Assembly: GCA_017795085.1 (NCBI GenBank)
Contig: CP051246.1
Location: 2,792,514-2,856,513, forward strand
Source of the DNA: Salegentibacter sp.
Lineage (GTDB): Bacteria; Bacteroidota; Bacteroidia; Flavobacteriales; Flavobacteriaceae
DNA: 64,000 nt
Direction: 5' to 3'
Position numbers and translations under genes: made by a program. The notes below the pieces were generated by a model. That model worked only from the letters and a program-made list of their open reading frames with translations. It was not told where the DNA came from and ran no database searches. Shown here one piece after another: positions 19,258-28,434 of the stretch (positions within the stretch are counted from its first letter, which is position 1; each line of letters starts with the position of its first letter).

Positions 19258-21201
19258 ATGAAAAAATATATAGGTTTTATTCTAATCTTGATAAGTATTA
19301 GTTGTGAAGAGGAATTTCTAGATGTAGTTCCAGATAATTTAGCTACTGTAGATATCGCCTTTAATAATAGGGCTAGTGCAGAACAATGGCTGGCTACTTG
19401 TTATGGTTATGTACCAGACCATGCAAACCCTGAACAAAATTTCGCAATGGTGGCTGGAGACGAAATTTGGTACTATGCTGAAAATGATTTCTATATGAAT
19501 AATGAAACTAGTTTGCGTTTAGCTAAAGGAATGCAGAATTTTGCTAATCCATACCTGAATTTTTGGGAAGGACAACGGGGGGGCTACAATCTGTTTACTG
19601 CCATTAGGGATTCCAATACATTTCTTGAAAATGTACAGGAACGTGAAATTTCCGGTTTGAACCTCAATGAAAGAAGACGATGGATTGCAGAAGTTAAAGT
19701 CCTAAAAGCATATTTTCATTTTCTGTTGTTACGCATGTATGGACCTATTCCAATCATAGACCAGAATATTCATGTAAGTGAAGATACAGAAACCACAAGG
19801 ATAAAAAGGGAACCTGTAGATGAAGCAGTTGACTATATTGTTAATTTGCTTGATGAGGCTATAGAAAGCGATGACCTGCCTCAAAGGATCACTTCTATAT
19901 TTATTGAAAATGGTAGGTTAACCCTTCCCGCGGCCAAAGCTATTAAAGCAAAAGTCCTGATGTTGTCGGCTAGTCCTTTATTTAATGGCAATGAAGATTA
20001 TTCCGGGTTTGTAGATAATGAAGGAGAGGAATTTATCAATACTACCTTTGATCCCCAAAAATGGATAATAGCAAAAGACGCCTGCCTTGATGCTATACAA
20101 GAAGCTGAAAGTGCAGAACATTCGTTATATTCCTTTACAGATTTACTTCCCATTGGAGAAATTGCACCGGAGGTGAGAGAGGAATTAACCTTTAGGGCTA
20201 CTATAACCGATAGGTTTAATAGTGAACTTATTTGGGGTGTTGGCAACAATTGGTCGTTGGCGTTGCAGGAATGGTGCCAACCTCGGGTAACAGGAGAGCA
20301 TGAATCACGTTTTAGATCCGCTAGAAAATCTCATGCCCCTACTCTAAATGTAGTTACAGATTTTTATACTGACAAAGGATTACCTATAGAAGAAGATAAA
20401 ACATGGGACTATACCGATCGCTTTGATATTGTTACTGTTAATGAAGATTTAGCCCAAGACCACAAATATTATGTGCAACAGAGCTATGAAACTGTAAATT
20501 TACACCTATATAGAGAACCTAGGTTTTATGCCTGGGTAGGTTTTGACGGAGGAAAATGGTTTTCACTGGAAACCGAAGACACCGAAAACCTACCTTATAT
20601 AAATGCCAAGAATGGTCAGCTATCTGGTAAAAACGGACAGGAATTATATTCTATAACCGGATATTTTACCAAAAAACTGGTAAATTATCAAAATGTAATT
20701 ACGACTGATAACTTACAATTAGAGAGCTATACATTTCCCATTATTCGATTAAGCGATTTATACCTCATGTATGCTGAAGCTTTAAACGAAACAAAATCTT
20801 CCCCAGATCAGGAAGTCTATGAGTATATTCAGAGGGTAAGGGACAAAGCAGGTCTTGATGAAGGATCAGATTTGGTAACTACCTGGGCTACATATTCCCA
20901 CCGGCCTGAAAAGCCCACTACTAAAGAAGGAATGCGGGAAATCATTCAACAGGAAAGAATGATTGAATTGTCTTTTGAAGGAGAAAGGTATTGGGACCTA
21001 CGACGGTGGAAATTAGCCGGTGAATATTTTAACCAACCTATTCGTGGATGGAACATAGATGGAGCAGATCCCGATAGTTTTTATCAAGTAAAAAATATTT
21101 ATTACAGAGATTTTCTTACCAGAAATTATTTATGGCCTATTAGTCAAACTGAAATGTTAAGAAATCCAAATTTAATACAAAATCCTGGATGGGGATTGTA
21201 A
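19258..21201 (+). CDS. SusD/RagB-family glycan-binding lipoprotein
   Basis: A complete 647-residue SusD-like lipoprotein, partner of the SusC 12 bases upstream. The signal ends LISISC (Cys 16) followed by EEEFLDVVPDN, the classic acidic SusD start. Hallmarks are LKAYFHFLLLRMYGPIPI, KAKVLMLSASPLFNGN, IRLSDLYLMYAEALNE, the RMIELSFEGERYWDLRRWK block and the C-terminal NYLWPISQTEMLRNPNLIQNPGW. It is longer than average (about 550-600) because of extra segments between 270 and 430. It would bind oligosaccharides at the surface. Confidence 0.95.
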   Translation: MKKYIGFILILISISCEEEFLDVVPDNLATVDIAFNNRASAEQWLATCYGYVPDHANPEQNFAMVAGDEIWYYAENDFYMNNETSLRLAKGMQNFANPYLNFWEGQRGGYNLFTAIRDSNTFLENVQEREISGLNLNERRRWIAEVKVLKAYFHFLLLRMYGPIPIIDQNIHVSEDTETTRIKREPVDEAVDYIVNLLDEAIESDDLPQRITSIFIENGRLTLPAAKAIKAKVLMLSASPLFNGNEDYSGFVDNEGEEFINTTFDPQKWIIAKDACLDAIQEAESAEHSLYSFTDLLPIGEIAPEVREELTFRATITDRFNSELIWGVGNNWSLALQEWCQPRVTGEHESRFRSARKSHAPTLNVVTDFYTDKGLPIEEDKTWDYTDRFDIVTVNEDLAQDHKYYVQQSYETVNLHLYREPRFYAWVGFDGGKWFSLETEDTENLPYINAKNGQLSGKNGQELYSITGYFTKKLVNYQNVITTDNLQLESYTFPIIRLSDLYLMYAEALNETKSSPDQEVYEYIQRVRDKAGLDEGSDLVTTWATYSHRPEKPTTKEGMREIIQQERMIELSFEGERYWDLRRWKLAGEYFNQPIRGWNIDGADPDSFYQVKNIYYRDFLTRNYLWPISQTEMLRNPNLIQNPGWGL

Positions 21202-21265
21202 ATAGTGATGTTATCCTTCATAAATAAAAAATGAGAATGAATGTTAATTCAAAAATAAATCTATT

Positions 21266-22483
21266 ATGAAATACCAAAGCATTATAATCCCCTTGGGGAT
21301 ACTAGGGATTTTTTTACTTGGTGCATGCGAAACACCTGAAGGGCCTCGCCCCAATGGGGATGATGAAATTGCACCTGGGTTGGTAACAGTTGATGAAGTT
21401 GTAAATATTTCCGGAGGGGCTGTTATATATTATACTCCTCCGGAAGATGTGGATTTACTTTACATTAAAGCTGCATTTACAGATAACAGGGGCATAGATC
21501 GCGAAGTCAAAAGCTCCGCTGCAAATGATTCCCTTTTGATACAAGGCCTCGGGGAAGTGAAAGAATATCAAGTCCATCTTTCAGCCTACGACCGCGTAGA
21601 AAATCAATCGGAAGCCAGTACAACAACAATCACCCCTTTAGAGCCTCCAGTGAGGTTAATAGGGCCCAGTCTAACTGGTGAGGTAGATTATGGAGGAATA
21701 AAGGTTTTCTACGAAAATTCAATGAGGGCCGAAGTTTCCTTAAACATGCTCGTCGAGGATTCTTTAACTGGAGGTATGAGATACACAGAGTCCTTTTTAA
21801 CCAGTCAGGAATCAGGATCGTATAGTTTTCGCGGATATCCACCAGTTAAAACCAGATTTGGAGTATATGTAGAGGATCGATGGGAAAACAAATCTGATAC
21901 TACTTATTTTGAAATTACCCCTATTCCTGATGATTATGTTGACAAAGGAGATATTTCTGTGTTTAAAATACAGGGAGATGAGGATTTTGAGCAATTTGGA
22001 CATTCTGCTGAAGAAATGTGGGATGACAGGTGGAGTGATCAATGGAATACCGGTCACACAGATTTTGCACCTCTTCCCCATTATCTTACTTTGAACCTAG
22101 GAGTAAATGTAGAATTGAGCAGATTTAAATTATATCAACGGGGCGGGGATGAACTCTATAAACATGGCAATCCAAAACATTTCAGGGTTTATGGCACATT
22201 GGATGTTAACGATTTACCACCGTATGACCCTCAAGACCCAAATGCCGGCTGGACTTTACTAGGAGAATTTCATTCCTTTAAGCCCTCAGGCCTACCAGTA
22301 GGACAGTTTAGTTCTGAAGATGTTGAATTTCAAGACAAGGGAGAAGATTTTGAATTTGACGTGGACAATCTGGTAGAAATTCGATATATAAGGCTAGAAG
22401 TTATAGAAACCTGGGGCAATTTAAACCTAACGGTTATTGGAGAACTATCCTTTTGGGGGAATATCAGTGAACAGCAACAATAA
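21266..22483 (+). CDS. Surface lipoprotein, DUF4959/DUF5126/DUF5000 type
   Basis: A 405-residue lipoprotein with signal ending FLLGAC (Cys 21) followed by ETPEGPRPNGDDE. Three beta-sandwich regions follow. Residues about 40-130 form a Fn3-like domain (VNISGGAVIYYTPPEDVDLLYIKAAF) as in DUF4959, 130-225 a second Ig-like domain (PSLTGEVDYGGIKVFYEN), and 230-400 a discoidin-like C-terminal domain of the DUF5000 type (LPHYLTLNLGVNVELSRFKLYQRGGDE; YIRLEVIETWGN...GELSFWG). This architecture is typical of the third gene of GH92-containing SusC/D loci and is regarded as glycan binding. It lies 64 bases after SusD. Confidence 0.82.
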   Translation: MKYQSIIIPLGILGIFLLGACETPEGPRPNGDDEIAPGLVTVDEVVNISGGAVIYYTPPEDVDLLYIKAAFTDNRGIDREVKSSAANDSLLIQGLGEVKEYQVHLSAYDRVENQSEASTTTITPLEPPVRLIGPSLTGEVDYGGIKVFYENSMRAEVSLNMLVEDSLTGGMRYTESFLTSQESGSYSFRGYPPVKTRFGVYVEDRWENKSDTTYFEITPIPDDYVDKGDISVFKIQGDEDFEQFGHSAEEMWDDRWSDQWNTGHTDFAPLPHYLTLNLGVNVELSRFKLYQRGGDELYKHGNPKHFRVYGTLDVNDLPPYDPQDPNAGWTLLGEFHSFKPSGLPVGQFSSEDVEFQDKGEDFEFDVDNLVEIRYIRLEVIETWGNLNLTVIGELSFWGNISEQQQ

Positions 22484-22513
22484 TAGTTTTTTGAGAAATT
22501 AAAATTAAAAATT

Positions 22514-23713
22514 ATGAAGATAAAATATTCAGGAGTTCTTCCTGCAGCTCTTGTCCTACTACTAATGATTACGGGATGCAGTGATATGGAAGAAATACAT
22601 AATGAATACCTGCAAGGAGAAAAAATATACTCAGGGATTCTGGATTCCTTAGAAGTAAATAGTGGCTACGAAAGATTGGAAATAGCTGGTTCTACCCGGT
22701 TTTTGTGGACCGCCAAGGAAGTTATAGTAGAATGGGATGATAATATGGAGGTTTTTCAAATAGAGGAAAATCCTGGCGAAGAATTCAAAATGATAGTAAA
22801 TAACTTGGAAGAAAGGAGTTATGAGTTTCAGGTGTACACACAAGATACAGACGGCAATAAATCCATTACGCAAACTGTAACCGGCAGAAGTGTTGGTGAA
22901 ATTTTTAAGTCCAATCAACAAGCCAGAAGAATTGTAAACATTGAAAGCCTGCTTGATGGAACCTTTATAAATTGGGCCCATAAGACCGAGTCTGAACATG
23001 GGATATTTACAGAAATAAAGTACAGTAATACTGATGGTGGAATGACAACGGATACGATTTATCCCGACGAAGTTTCCACCAAATTGATTAATTGGGAACC
23101 TTTAGGAGAACTAAAAATCAATTCTTTTATAAAGTCCGGCGATCGAGGGATCGACACCATTCCCCTTTCCACAGTTGAAGATATGCTGCCACCTACGCCA
23201 ATTATAAAATTGGATAAAGATCTGTTTACATTGCTTAGGATGCCCAGTGATAATCCGGGAACTTTTTATGGAGGCGATCCGGTCCAGTATTTATTTGATG
23301 GTGATGGAACCTGGAGGGGAGACAGTTTTGGATATCATTCAGGACTCAATTCAATCCCGCACCACTTTACAATAGATCTAGGTGTTATGACTAGCATACG
23401 GAAGGCAAAACTCGACCTTAGGGATCCAAATAATTTTACCGGTAATAATCCAACAGAAATTGAATTTTGGGGTCGGACAGACATAGAAGGAGCAGAAACC
23501 TCTTCTAGCGATGCAGCAGAATTTGAAGCAAAAGGTTGGCAATTATTGTATAGGGGAACTGTGGATGGCGCTAACAACCAATCTCTTGAAGTAGAGATCG
23601 AAGATGAATCTGTTATTCGTTATTTAAGATATAGGGTAATCGGTTCTGTAGGGGGAGGTTCGGCACAATTGACTGAAATGACCTTTTGGGGTGAGGATAT
23701 TCAATCCTTGTAG
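22514..23713 (+). CDS. Surface lipoprotein, DUF4998 plus F5/8C-like domain
   Basis: A 399-residue lipoprotein with signal ending LLMITGC (Cys 22). Residues about 25-215 match the DUF4998 pattern: NEYLQGEKIYSGILDSLEV, then ERLEIAGSTRFLWTAKEVIVEWDDN and a SYEFQVYTQDTDGNKS strand. Residues about 235-395 form a discoidin/F5-8C-like sandwich (HHFTIDLGVMTSIRKAKLDLRD; EIEFWGR; RYLRYRVIGSVGGGSAQLTEMTFWG). The C-terminal part is similar in layout to that of the preceding lipoprotein. It is the fourth gene of the operon, 30 bases after the previous stop, and is probably another surface glycan-binding protein rather than an enzyme. Confidence 0.82.
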   Translation: MKIKYSGVLPAALVLLLMITGCSDMEEIHNEYLQGEKIYSGILDSLEVNSGYERLEIAGSTRFLWTAKEVIVEWDDNMEVFQIEENPGEEFKMIVNNLEERSYEFQVYTQDTDGNKSITQTVTGRSVGEIFKSNQQARRIVNIESLLDGTFINWAHKTESEHGIFTEIKYSNTDGGMTTDTIYPDEVSTKLINWEPLGELKINSFIKSGDRGIDTIPLSTVEDMLPPTPIIKLDKDLFTLLRMPSDNPGTFYGGDPVQYLFDGDGTWRGDSFGYHSGLNSIPHHFTIDLGVMTSIRKAKLDLRDPNNFTGNNPTEIEFWGRTDIEGAETSSSDAAEFEAKGWQLLYRGTVDGANNQSLEVEIEDESVIRYLRYRVIGSVGGGSAQLTEMTFWGEDIQSL

Positions 23714-23721
23714 CCCTTAAT

Positions 23722-23842
23722 GTCCACCAAAAATATAGGTACAATAAATACTTAGTGGCCAGCCTACGAGCTATGTATTCGAAAAAACTATTCTCGATCG
23801 AGGTAATCCCCCTAAGCATTAGATTCATTGGTGGAAATAAAT
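23722..23842 (+). promoter_or_regulatory. Structured leader element, copy B (before GH92)
   Basis: TCCACCAA (23723-23730) is the exact complement of TTGGTGGA (23828-23835) and closes a span of about 110 bases that includes the palindrome CTCGATCGAG (23793-23802). It shares with copy A the order GTCCAC, GTATTC, GAAAAA-CT, CTCGATCGAG, then TGGTGG and AATAAAT. The remaining part of the 23714-24052 gap holds no gene. Confidence 0.5.
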
Positions 23843-24052
23843 GATTCCCCATCTTACCTAATGGTCATAAAAAATTGGAAAAGAAAGATTTTGGGTTCAA
23901 AGACCGGTTTTTTGCAATTGGTTTTCATAAATAAAAAAATTAGGATTTTATATTCTCCCGATCTAAAAATGCTTTTTAGGCAGGGATTGCTTCCCATATC
24001 AAGAATTTGATCTCATAAATTGAAGGAAATTTACATTGATAACACTATAAAA

Positions 24053-26833
24053 ATGAATAATACAAAAACAAATTTAATTGCAATCCTGTACTTTCTTTTT
24101 ATATCAGGGAGTAATATATTCGCAGGTTCTGACAATATCGCACGAGAAGCAAAAGCAACTGCTTCTGCTGAGTGGAACAGCGATTATGCTGCAGCAAATG
24201 CAATCGATGGAATAATTGGCATTCCCGGGACAGGGGAATGGGCATCGAACAGCAAGGAAAACCTCAGAGGAAAAATCAACTACCCCTGGTTTCAGTTGAC
24301 TTGGGATGATGACCAATACATTGATAAAGTAGTGTTATACGACAGAGCAAGTCTGGGATCTCACTTGGCAGGAGGAACTCTGCAATTTAGCGATGGATCA
24401 GAAATAAGTGTTAATCTTATTCCCAATGATGGCAGTGCCCGTGTTATTGAATTCCCGGCCAGAAATGTGAAATGGGTACGTTTTATAGTCAACGATGGTA
24501 CAGGAAATTTTCCGGGATTATCCGAAATAGAGGTATTCCCTTCTACCAGGGGAGAATTAGATCCAGTTTCAATAGTTGATCCTTATATAGAGACAACAAG
24601 GGGACGGTACTTCTTTTTTATCACTGGTGCAAGACCGTTCGGAATGATTGGGGCAGCCCCATTGACCCGCAATAAAAACCAGATGGGAGGTGGCTATAAT
24701 TATAACAGTACAGAAATTTTGAGTTTTCCCCAGATTCATTCCTGGATGTTGTCGGGTATCGAATTTATGCCCACAACAGGAGAAGTTGATCCTACCCGTT
24801 GGCACAATGGATGGAAATCTGATTTTTCGCACAATAGTGAGATCGTGCAACCTGGCTACCATAGGGTTTTTCTTGACCGGTACAAAACGTGGGTGGAACA
24901 GACAGCTACGGAAAGAGTTAGCTTCTATAGAATGTTTTACACTGAAGATACCGAAGCAAGTATGCTGATTAATTTGGGCGGTTTTGTAGGGACAAGCACG
25001 ATGGTTGGGGCTAAAGTGAAGAAAGTAAGTGATACTGAAATTGTAGGATCATTTAATAGTGTTGGAAGGGTATGGGGAGGCCCGAAATCTGTAAAAATAT
25101 TTTTTGTGGCACGTTTCGATAAACCGATGGAAAGACTTGACAGTTGGAATGGAGAAGATATGTTTCGTAATGTGGATACACTTAATACCGACAATGTCAG
25201 TATACCGCGGGGCCATCCCAACGGGGATTATCATGATGCACAATCAGCAGGAATTATTGCAAAATATCAAGCCAAAGCAGGTGATTCCCTTCAGGTTAAA
25301 TTCGCCATTTCATATACCAGCATTGAAAATGCACGAATGAATATGGATGCTGAAGGCAAAGATTGGAATTTTGATAAAATTAGGGAAGAATCCCGACAAG
25401 TATGGAATAAAGAGCTTGGAAAAATTGAAGTAAGTGGCGGCACCCGAAATCAACGGGTTAAATTTTACACCGATCTCTGGCATGTCCTTTTGGGAAGACA
25501 TAAACTCAATGATCATTCCGGTGATTACCCTGACTATACTTCAGGAAAAAGAGACGGGAGTCATACAGATGCAGATTTAGTTGTCAAGACTTTACCTAAA
25601 AATTCCGATGGAAATGTCCGGTTCAACATGTACAGCTCTGATGCTCTATGGCTAACACAATGGAATTTAAATACTTTGTGGGGATTGGCATGGCCGGAAG
25701 TACTGGATGATTTCTCCGCATCGCTAGTCCAATATGCCGACAACGGTGAATTATTGCCACGCGGCCCGAGTGCTGGTGGGTATTCCTACATTATGACAGG
25801 CTGCCCGGCCACCAATCTCATTGTCAGCACATATATGAAAGGATTACTCCAAAAAACAGATAGCCTCCACGCTTTTCAAATAATGAAACAAAATCATCAG
25901 CCAGGTGGAATGATGGGGGGCAAGGAAATTGATTTCTACGAAAAAAACGGTTGGAAACCTGGTAATGCTGGAGAAACCCTTGAATGGGCATTTCAGGATT
26001 GGGCATTGGGACAAATGTCTTTAAAGTTAAATAAGGAAAAAGACGCTAACTATTTCCTAAAAAGATCAAGTGGATGGAAAAATCTTTTTCATCCTGATTT
26101 AGGATTGATTTTCCCCAAAAATGCAGACGGTAACTGGTTACATACTGACCCTTTGAATGGAAAAGGATGGGTACAGGCCAATGCCTGGCAAGCATCCTGG
26201 TCGGTTTCTCATGATATTCCTGGATTGGCGAAATTAATGGGTGGAAATAATCAATTGACCGAAAAATTAAATCATGCATTTGAAATGGCCGAAGGGCAGA
26301 ACTTTGTAGGATATGGAACCGGACATATAAGTTATGCCAATCAAGCAGGATGTTCAAATGCACATGTATTTAGTTACGCAGGAAAACCATGGCTCACACA
26401 AGCCTGGGTAAGAAAAGTTAATGAAAAAGCCTATGGAGGTGTCACCCCCGATAAGGGATATGGTGGATTTGATGAGGATCAAGGACAAATGGGAGGGATT
26501 AGCGCACTCATGTCTATTGGTTTATTTAGTTTGAATGGCACTACTGCTGTGGATCCGGTGTATGAAATTACAAGTCCTGTTTTTGATGAGGTAAAAATTA
26601 AACTGGACTCCGAATACTATTCCGGAAAAACATTCACCATAAAAACAAATAATACCTCTACAGAAAACCAGTATATCCAAAAGTCCGAATTAAACGGAAC
26701 CCCATTAAACAATTTTTGGTTTACCCACGATGATTTTTCTAAAGGCGGTATCTTAGAACTATGGCTAGGACCGAAACCCAACCGGGATTGGGGGGTCGGG
26801 AAAATGCCCCCCTTTCACGACAAACGAAAATAA
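24053..26833 (+). CDS. F5/8C-GH92 alpha-mannosidase-like enzyme
   Basis: About 926 residues from the ATG at 24053. An in-frame TTG at 24020 is rejected because MNNTKTNLIAILYFLFISG begins a normal signal peptide. A discoidin/CBM32-like domain occupies about 35-165 (AREAKATASAEWN; WFQLTWDDDQYIDKVVLYDRA; FPGLSEIEVFPS). A GH92 module follows (about 175-915): a beta-sandwich with YFFFITGARPFGMIGAAPLTRN, then the helical barrel with WQASWSVSHDIPGLAKLMGG and the signature region GFDEDQGQMGGISALMSIGLFSL. That last motif differs from the usual DDxGxMSxWYV, so this belongs to a divergent GH92 branch and its specificity is uncertain. It is the last gene of the SusC operon, with its own structured leader. 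Confidence 0.88.
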   Translation: MNNTKTNLIAILYFLFISGSNIFAGSDNIAREAKATASAEWNSDYAAANAIDGIIGIPGTGEWASNSKENLRGKINYPWFQLTWDDDQYIDKVVLYDRASLGSHLAGGTLQFSDGSEISVNLIPNDGSARVIEFPARNVKWVRFIVNDGTGNFPGLSEIEVFPSTRGELDPVSIVDPYIETTRGRYFFFITGARPFGMIGAAPLTRNKNQMGGGYNYNSTEILSFPQIHSWMLSGIEFMPTTGEVDPTRWHNGWKSDFSHNSEIVQPGYHRVFLDRYKTWVEQTATERVSFYRMFYTEDTEASMLINLGGFVGTSTMVGAKVKKVSDTEIVGSFNSVGRVWGGPKSVKIFFVARFDKPMERLDSWNGEDMFRNVDTLNTDNVSIPRGHPNGDYHDAQSAGIIAKYQAKAGDSLQVKFAISYTSIENARMNMDAEGKDWNFDKIREESRQVWNKELGKIEVSGGTRNQRVKFYTDLWHVLLGRHKLNDHSGDYPDYTSGKRDGSHTDADLVVKTLPKNSDGNVRFNMYSSDALWLTQWNLNTLWGLAWPEVLDDFSASLVQYADNGELLPRGPSAGGYSYIMTGCPATNLIVSTYMKGLLQKTDSLHAFQIMKQNHQPGGMMGGKEIDFYEKNGWKPGNAGETLEWAFQDWALGQMSLKLNKEKDANYFLKRSSGWKNLFHPDLGLIFPKNADGNWLHTDPLNGKGWVQANAWQASWSVSHDIPGLAKLMGGNNQLTEKLNHAFEMAEGQNFVGYGTGHISYANQAGCSNAHVFSYAGKPWLTQAWVRKVNEKAYGGVTPDKGYGGFDEDQGQMGGISALMSIGLFSLNGTTAVDPVYEITSPVFDEVKIKLDSEYYSGKTFTIKTNNTSTENQYIQKSELNGTPLNNFWFTHDDFSKGGILELWLGPKPNRDWGVGKMPPFHDKRK

Positions 26834-27017
26834 AGTTAAAACCTTAAAAATGAAATTGGAGAAATTCTGCACAATATATTTACGCAAAAACAGTAATTTC
26901 AAGACAGACCTCGAAAGGGAAACTCATCGATGAAAAGTCCGTAAGGCATTTACCGATTTTCAGGTCTTACTCCTCGAAGCAAAACCACAGGGCATAATAT
27001 TTTATGAGAATAATCCG

Positions 27018-27029
27018 TAAACCGGTTTA
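27018..27029. promoter_or_regulatory. LacI-type palindrome
   Basis: TAAACCGGTTTA is a perfect 12-bp palindrome 148 bases before the phosphatase start. The surrounding gap (26834-27176) has no convincing gene; a short translated stretch near 26900-27000 resembles nothing I know. Confidence 0.5.
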
Positions 27030-27130
27030 AGAAAATACATACCTAAATGACAAAAGATTAAAACACTACAAGACAATCTAACCAAAGGCTTTTGACTATA
27101 TTTAAACCTGATTAATCACTTTTATTTTAG

Positions 27131-27142
27131 TAAATCGTTTTA
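27131..27142 (+). promoter_or_regulatory. LacI-type operator next to a -7-like box
   Basis: TAAATCGTTTTA is identical to the site at 13206 and begins directly after TATTTTAG (27123-27130), a one-mismatch TAnnTTTG -7 box. Repressor bound here would cover the transcription start of the phosphatase-rhamnosidase pair. Confidence 0.5.
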
Positions 27143-27176
27143 ATGATATTTATATAATTTTAAATTAAACCAAAAA

Positions 27177-28409
27177 ATGAAGCATTTAACCCTTACTATA
27201 ATATTCTTTTTTTTAACCTTCTACAGTTTTGCTAAAAATACAAGGTATAGAATCATAATTACTGATGATCCTTCTAAAACCATAACAATAGCCTGGGATC
27301 AAACTTCTGGTCAAAACCCAATAGTATATTATGGAACAAAAGATGGAGGAATGTATAGTTCCAAATATTCCTCAAAAAAATCACCTGATAGAAAAGTTGA
27401 ATATAAAGGAATGAATAATCATTTCGTCACACTAAACAAACTTAAACCTGATACTAATTATTATTTCATAATTAAAGATAGTGAAGGTGTAAGCAAGAGA
27501 TTTTGGTTTAAAACAGCTTCAGAAAACAATAAAGGCATGTCTTTTATTTCCGGTGGGGATTCCCGTAACAACAGAGCACCCCGAATTGAAGCCAACAAAT
27601 TGGTGGCAAAGTTAAAACCTACCGCAGTTTTTTTTGGCGGAGATATGACTAATAGTGGTTCAGACGAAGAGTGGATTGAATGGATGGATGACTGGCAGCA
27701 TACTATAGCTCTAGATGGCAGAATGTTCCCTATTCTACCGGCAAGAGGAAATCATGAAAGATCAAATAGTTCAATTTACAATCTCTTTAACACTCCTTCA
27801 AAAGAAATCTATTATAACATCGTTTTCGGAAAAAATTTATTTTCCACTTATACCTTAAATTCTGAAATAGCGGCCGGAGGCAATCAATATACATGGTTAA
27901 AGAAGAAAATGAAAAATGACAAGGCATTATGGAAATTTGTGCAATACCATAAACCTATGCGCCCCCATCAGTCGCATAAAGCAGAAGGAAATGACGAATA
28001 TAATAACTGGGCAGAATTATTCTATAAAAACGGGGTTAACCTCGTAAGCGAATCAGATTCTCATGTAGTTAAAACTACCTACCCCATTAAACCATGTAAA
28101 GGAGGAGAAGATTGTGACGAGGGCTTTGTTCGGGATGATCAGAAAGGGACTGTGTATGTTGGGGAAGGTTGCTGGGGAGCCCCATTAAGAAGCAACGATG
28201 ATGATAAAAGCTGGACTAAAAATTCAGATTCATTTAATCAGTTTAAATGGATTACAGTAACTAGAAAAGAAATAAAACTCCAAACCATAATTGTTGACAA
28301 AGCCAACCAGGTTTCCGAAAATTCAAATAGCGCAAAGCTCGGAAAACTTCCGTTTGGAGTAAAAGTATGGGAAAACGACGGCGAAATTGTAGTTATCCGT
28401 AACCCATAA
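27177..28409 (+). CDS. Purple-acid-phosphatase-like metallophosphoesterase
   Basis: A 410-residue exported protein (signal about 1-19, ending YSFAK, no lipobox). A Fn3-like N-terminal domain typical of purple acid phosphatases covers about 22-118 (DPSKTITIAWDQTSGQNPIVYYG; LKPDTNYYFII). The calcineurin-like metallophosphoesterase domain has ordered metal-binding motifs: GGDSR (about 126), GGDMTNSG (about 154), GNHE (about 191), a histidine in QYHKP, and SDSHVV near the end. It would hydrolyse phosphate esters in the periplasm, perhaps releasing phosphate from phosphorylated glycans. It lies 25 bases before a GH78 gene and probably shares its transcript. The true substrate is unknown. Confidence 0.85.
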   Translation: MKHLTLTIIFFFLTFYSFAKNTRYRIIITDDPSKTITIAWDQTSGQNPIVYYGTKDGGMYSSKYSSKKSPDRKVEYKGMNNHFVTLNKLKPDTNYYFIIKDSEGVSKRFWFKTASENNKGMSFISGGDSRNNRAPRIEANKLVAKLKPTAVFFGGDMTNSGSDEEWIEWMDDWQHTIALDGRMFPILPARGNHERSNSSIYNLFNTPSKEIYYNIVFGKNLFSTYTLNSEIAAGGNQYTWLKKKMKNDKALWKFVQYHKPMRPHQSHKAEGNDEYNNWAELFYKNGVNLVSESDSHVVKTTYPIKPCKGGEDCDEGFVRDDQKGTVYVGEGCWGAPLRSNDDDKSWTKNSDSFNQFKWITVTRKEIKLQTIIVDKANQVSENSNSAKLGKLPFGVKVWENDGEIVVIRNP

Positions 28410-28434
28410 GCAACAACATACATTTATACTTTAT

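Noticed and set aside
22649..22999. 116-residue minus-strand ORF
   Set aside because: Antisense to the DUF4998 lipoprotein gene, with no recognisable features.
24020..24052. TTG as start of the F5/8C-GH92 gene
   Set aside because: The ATG at 24053 begins a normal signal peptide; the extra 11 residues would place charged sequence before it.
26834..27176. Possible transposase remnant in the gap before the phosphatase gene
   Set aside because: Translated stretches near 26900-27000 contain stops and match no transposase motif I know; only operator-like palindromes are supported.
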